A stretch of DNA of 7,587 nt, taken from assembly GCA_009693225.1 (NCBI GenBank), contig SHXP01000108.1, positions 1 to 7,587 on the forward strand. Reading direction: 5' to 3'. Numbering within the stretch: position 1 is the first letter of the stretch; every line of letters begins with the position of its first letter. The position numbers and the translations under genes are program-made. Shown one piece after another: positions 5,955-7,587 of this stretch. This DNA comes from Limnohabitans sp. (lineage in GTDB: Bacteria; Pseudomonadota; Gammaproteobacteria; Burkholderiales; Burkholderiaceae_C). The notes under the pieces were generated by a model. It worked only from the letters and a program-made list of their open reading frames with translations, did not search any database and was not told the DNA's origin.

Positions 5955-7412
5955 TCAAGCGACGCTTGGGGTGACGGCATAGTCGCTGCTGTCGGTGGGT
6001 TGGTAATTGAAGCTGATGTCTCCCCAGGTGTCGAGTGCGGCTTGCAGCGGCGAGCAGCTCTTGGCAGCATTCTTCAAAATGGTGGGGCCTTCCTCCAGAA
6101 TATTTTCCCCTTCGTTGCGGGCCTTGACCACGACTTCCAATGCCACACGGTTGGCAACCGCACCGGCTTGAATACCCATGGGGTGTCCGATGGTGCCGCC
6201 GCCGAATTGCAGCACCACATCGTCGCCGAACAAGTCAATCAACTGATGCATCTGCCCGGCGTGGATACCACCGGAGGCGACCAGCATGACTTTCTTGGTG
6301 TCTGCCCAATCCATGTCAAAGAACAAACCACGCTGCAGATCGGTCTTGGTGTAACTGTCGCGGCAGACGTTGTAATAACCTTGAACAATCATCGGGTCGC
6401 CCTCGAGCTTACCGACGGCAGTGCCGGTGTGCAAATGGTCGCAGCCTGCCAGACACAGCCACTTTGCAATCACACGGAAACTGACACCGTGGTTTTTCTG
6501 CCGCGTATAGGTGCCGTGACCGGCGTGGTGCATGTGCATGATCATGTCGTTTTTGCGGCACCATTCGGCCATTGATTGAATGGCGATGTAGCCGATCACC
6601 AGGTCGACCATCACAATCACACTGCCCAGGTCACGCGCGAATTCAGCGCGCTCATACATCAGTTCCATGGTGCCGGCGGTCACGTTAAGGTAAGAGCCTT
6701 TGACCTCGCCGGTGACTGCCTGCGCCTTGTTCACCGCATCTATCACATACAAGTAATGGTCACGCCAGTGCATGAAAGGTTGTGAATTGATGTTCTCGTC
6801 ATCTTTCATGAAGTCAAGACCGCCTTTGATGCCTTCGTAAATCACGCGGCCGTAGTTGCGGGCCGACAAGCCAAGCTTGGGCTTGGTGGTGGCGCTGAGC
6901 AATGGCCGGCCGAATTTGTCCAGGCGTTCACGCTCAACAATCAAACCGGTAGGCGGCCCTTTAAAGGTTTTGATATAGGCCACAGGAATGCGGATGTCTT
7001 CAATACGAGCGGCTTTCAAAGGTTTGAATGAAAACACATTGCCGATCAGTGAGGCGGTTATGTTGGCGATAGAGCCTTCTTCAACCAGAATAAGGTCATA
7101 CGCCACCCATGCAAAGTATTCGCCTGCCCGTCCCGGCACAGCTTCCACTTTGTAAGCCTTGGCACGGTAACTGTCGCATGCGCTCAAGCGGTCGGTCCAT
7201 ACCACCGTCCAGGTAGCTGTGGAAGATTCACCGGCAACAGCTGCGGTCGCCTCCTCCGGATCAACGCCTTCCTGTGGTGTGATGCGAAATAAACAAATGG
7301 TGTCAGTGTCTTTGGGCAGGTAATCAGGTATCCAATAACCCATTTGTTTGTATTTCAATACTCCGGTGCTGTAGCGCTTTTTGGCGTCGGTGATTTGTGT
7401 ACTGGCGGTCAT
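5955..7412 (-). CDS. cbbL: RuBisCO large subunit, form IC (red type), with altered active-site arginine
   Basis: RuBisCO large chain carboxylates RuBP and is the catalytic subunit of the Calvin cycle. The frame is uninterrupted at 485 residues, normal length. The N-terminus is MTASTQITDAKKRYSTGVLKY, preceded by GGAG 7 bases upstream; longer readings of the frame run into the promoter and are rejected. Recognisable sites include TATWTVVWTD, TKPKLGLS, the carbamylated lysine Lys203 in FMKDDEN, loop 6 VGKLEGD (Lys335), ASGGIHAGQ and QFGGGTIGHP. The family HxHRAGH motif reads HMHHAGH: residue 296 (codon 6525-6527, CAC), equivalent to spinach Arg295, is His. Ser173 replaces a conserved Gly before TTKPK, and KWLCLAGCDHLH has Cys where relatives have Arg and Val. 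The frame survives, but the enzyme is probably impaired. It is the first gene of the operon; every partner behind it is broken. Confidence 0.93.
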   Translation of the reverse strand: MTASTQITDAKKRYSTGVLKYKQMGYWIPDYLPKDTDTICLFRITPQEGVDPEEATAAVAGESSTATWTVVWTDRLSACDSYRAKAYKVEAVPGRAGEYFAWVAYDLILVEEGSIANITASLIGNVFSFKPLKAARIEDIRIPVAYIKTFKGPPTGLIVERERLDKFGRPLLSATTKPKLGLSARNYGRVIYEGIKGGLDFMKDDENINSQPFMHWRDHYLYVIDAVNKAQAVTGEVKGSYLNVTAGTMELMYERAEFARDLGSVIVMVDLVIGYIAIQSMAEWCRKNDMIMHMHHAGHGTYTRQKNHGVSFRVIAKWLCLAGCDHLHTGTAVGKLEGDPMIVQGYYNVCRDSYTKTDLQRGLFFDMDWADTKKVMLVASGGIHAGQMHQLIDLFGDDVVLQFGGGTIGHPMGIQAGAVANRVALEVVVKARNEGENILEEGPTILKNAAKSCSPLQAALDTWGDISFNYQPTDSSDYAVTPSVA

Positions 7413-7419
7413 CGCAAAG

Positions 7420-7423
7420 CTCC
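7420..7423 (-). promoter_or_regulatory. Ribosome binding site of cbbL
   Basis: GGAG on the minus strand, 7 bases before ATG at 7410-7412. It decides the start over the in-frame upstream ATG at 7497-7499, which lies between the -35 and -10 elements and cannot be translated from this promoter. Confidence 0.7.
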
Positions 7424-7484
7424 ATTTTGTTAAAAGGATGGGTGGTTTCAAGTCCCAAGTGCAACATTGGGTTGAGTTGGGGAA

Positions 7485-7515
7485 AGTATAGATTTCCAAT
7501 AAGCTTGGAAGTCAA
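7485..7515 (-). promoter_or_regulatory. Predicted cbbL operon promoter
   Basis: On the minus strand TTGACT (7510-7515) is a near-consensus -35. The -10 is TCTATA (7487-7492, 17-bp spacer) or TATACT (7485-7490, 19-bp spacer). Transcription would begin near 7478, giving a leader of about 65 bases before cbbL. All eight genes lie in one direction with short gaps and no other promoter is evident, so this probably drove the whole operon. Confidence 0.6.
7491..7513. promoter_or_regulatory. Palindrome overlapping the promoter spacer
   Basis: On the minus strand, GACTTCCAA and TTGGAAATC flank the five bases GCTTA, pairing at 8 of 9 positions. The left repeat copy (93-115) pairs at 9 of 9. It lies between the -35 and -10 boxes, a position where a bound protein would normally repress or reposition polymerase. 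It is upstream of the predicted start, so it would not act as an RNA hairpin. The identity of the binding protein is unknown. Confidence 0.5.
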
Positions 7516-7520
7516 ATGAG

Positions 7521-7536
7521 TCTTCTGGCAAGAAGA
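7521..7536. promoter_or_regulatory. Palindrome upstream of the -35 box, candidate CbbR site
   Basis: TCTTCT and AGAAGA flank TGCC (minus-strand reading), a perfect 6-bp inverted repeat at about -45 to -60. CbbR, a LysR-type activator, commonly binds in this zone of cbb promoters. The site does not show a clean T-N11-A LysR box, so the assignment is by position only. The left copy has one mismatch in an arm. Confidence 0.35.
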
Positions 7537-7587
7537 GTTCAGCTGGGCACTTCCAGGCCAGAGATTTTCGAGGGCGTGTATTTAAGC

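Larger units (their letters stand above)
7441..7587 (-). repeat. Right copy of inverted cbb promoter repeat
   Basis: This is the cbbL upstream region, matching 19-165 in inverted orientation over 147 bp without gaps. Its inner edge lies 28 bases before the cbbL start. The outer edge coincides with the end of the window, so the true length is unknown. This copy still precedes its natural gene and is presumably the ancestral arrangement. Confidence 0.9.

Noticed and set aside
5793..6575. 260-residue plus-strand reading frame
   Set aside because: It lies wholly antisense to cbbL and cbbS, has no recognisable domain, and is explained by the codon usage of the conserved genes opposite it.
7413..7499. 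N-terminal extension of cbbL from the upstream ATG
   Set aside because: The extra 29 residues are encoded by the promoter and leader, lack RuBisCO homology, and the ATG lies upstream of the predicted transcription start.
19..7587. Composite transposon bounded by terminal inverted repeats
   Set aside because: The repeats are copies of the cbbL promoter and leader, not insertion-sequence ends. No transposase, integrase or target duplication is visible in the window.

Overview
The window carries a Calvin-Benson-Bassham (cbb) CO2-fixation operon on the minus strand, read from right to left. The order is cbbL - cbbS - cbbX - cbbY - cbbF - cbbP - cbbA' - 'glyA. The large subunit, the co-encoded AAA+ activase CbbX and the long small-subunit C-terminus all mark a red-type (form IC) RuBisCO. 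The protein sequences most resemble those I remember from betaproteobacterial autotrophs (Ralstonia- or Nitrosospira-like lineages). The species cannot be named from the sequence.

The main observation is that the operon is decayed. Gene order, spacing and ribosome binding sites are still those of a compact operon, and the proteins are recognisable end to end. Yet every gene downstream of cbbL is broken: cbbS has one in-frame stop, cbbX two, cbbY a one-base frameshift, cbbF two stops, cbbP one or two stops. cbbA has a small internal deletion and loses its 3' half at a junction with a 5'-truncated glyA. The stops use all three stop codons and replace different residues (W, Y, E, Q), which argues for pseudogenisation or sequence error and against a variant genetic code. 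Only cbbL has an uninterrupted frame, and it carries substitutions at near-invariant positions, including the active-site arginine equivalent to spinach Arg295, which is His.

The second observation is at the edges. The cbbL promoter region (7441-7587) is repeated in inverted orientation at the left end (19-165), 147 bp against 147 bp without gaps and about 88% identical by hand count. Identity is concentrated in a 48-bp core (47/48) holding a -35 element and two palindromes. Both copies therefore point inwards, towards each other. The left copy has no cbbL behind it and instead runs antisense into the glyA remnant. The likely history is duplication of a cbb locus followed by rearrangement and deletion, leaving a dead copy. 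A working copy elsewhere in the genome is possible but cannot be seen here.

Region by region: 1-250 is the left promoter repeat and an AT-rich stretch, crossed by the abnormal tail of the glyA frame; 131-1237 glyA remnant; 1238-1322 unidentified junction DNA; 1323-1746 cbbA remnant; 1785-2657 cbbP; 2685-3779 cbbF; 3794-4506 cbbY; 4509-5474 cbbX; 5496-5936 cbbS; 5955-7412 cbbL; 7413-7587 cbbL leader and promoter. No tRNA, rRNA, CRISPR array, transposase or convincing terminator was seen. A cbbR regulator, usually divergent from cbbL, would lie beyond the right edge if present.
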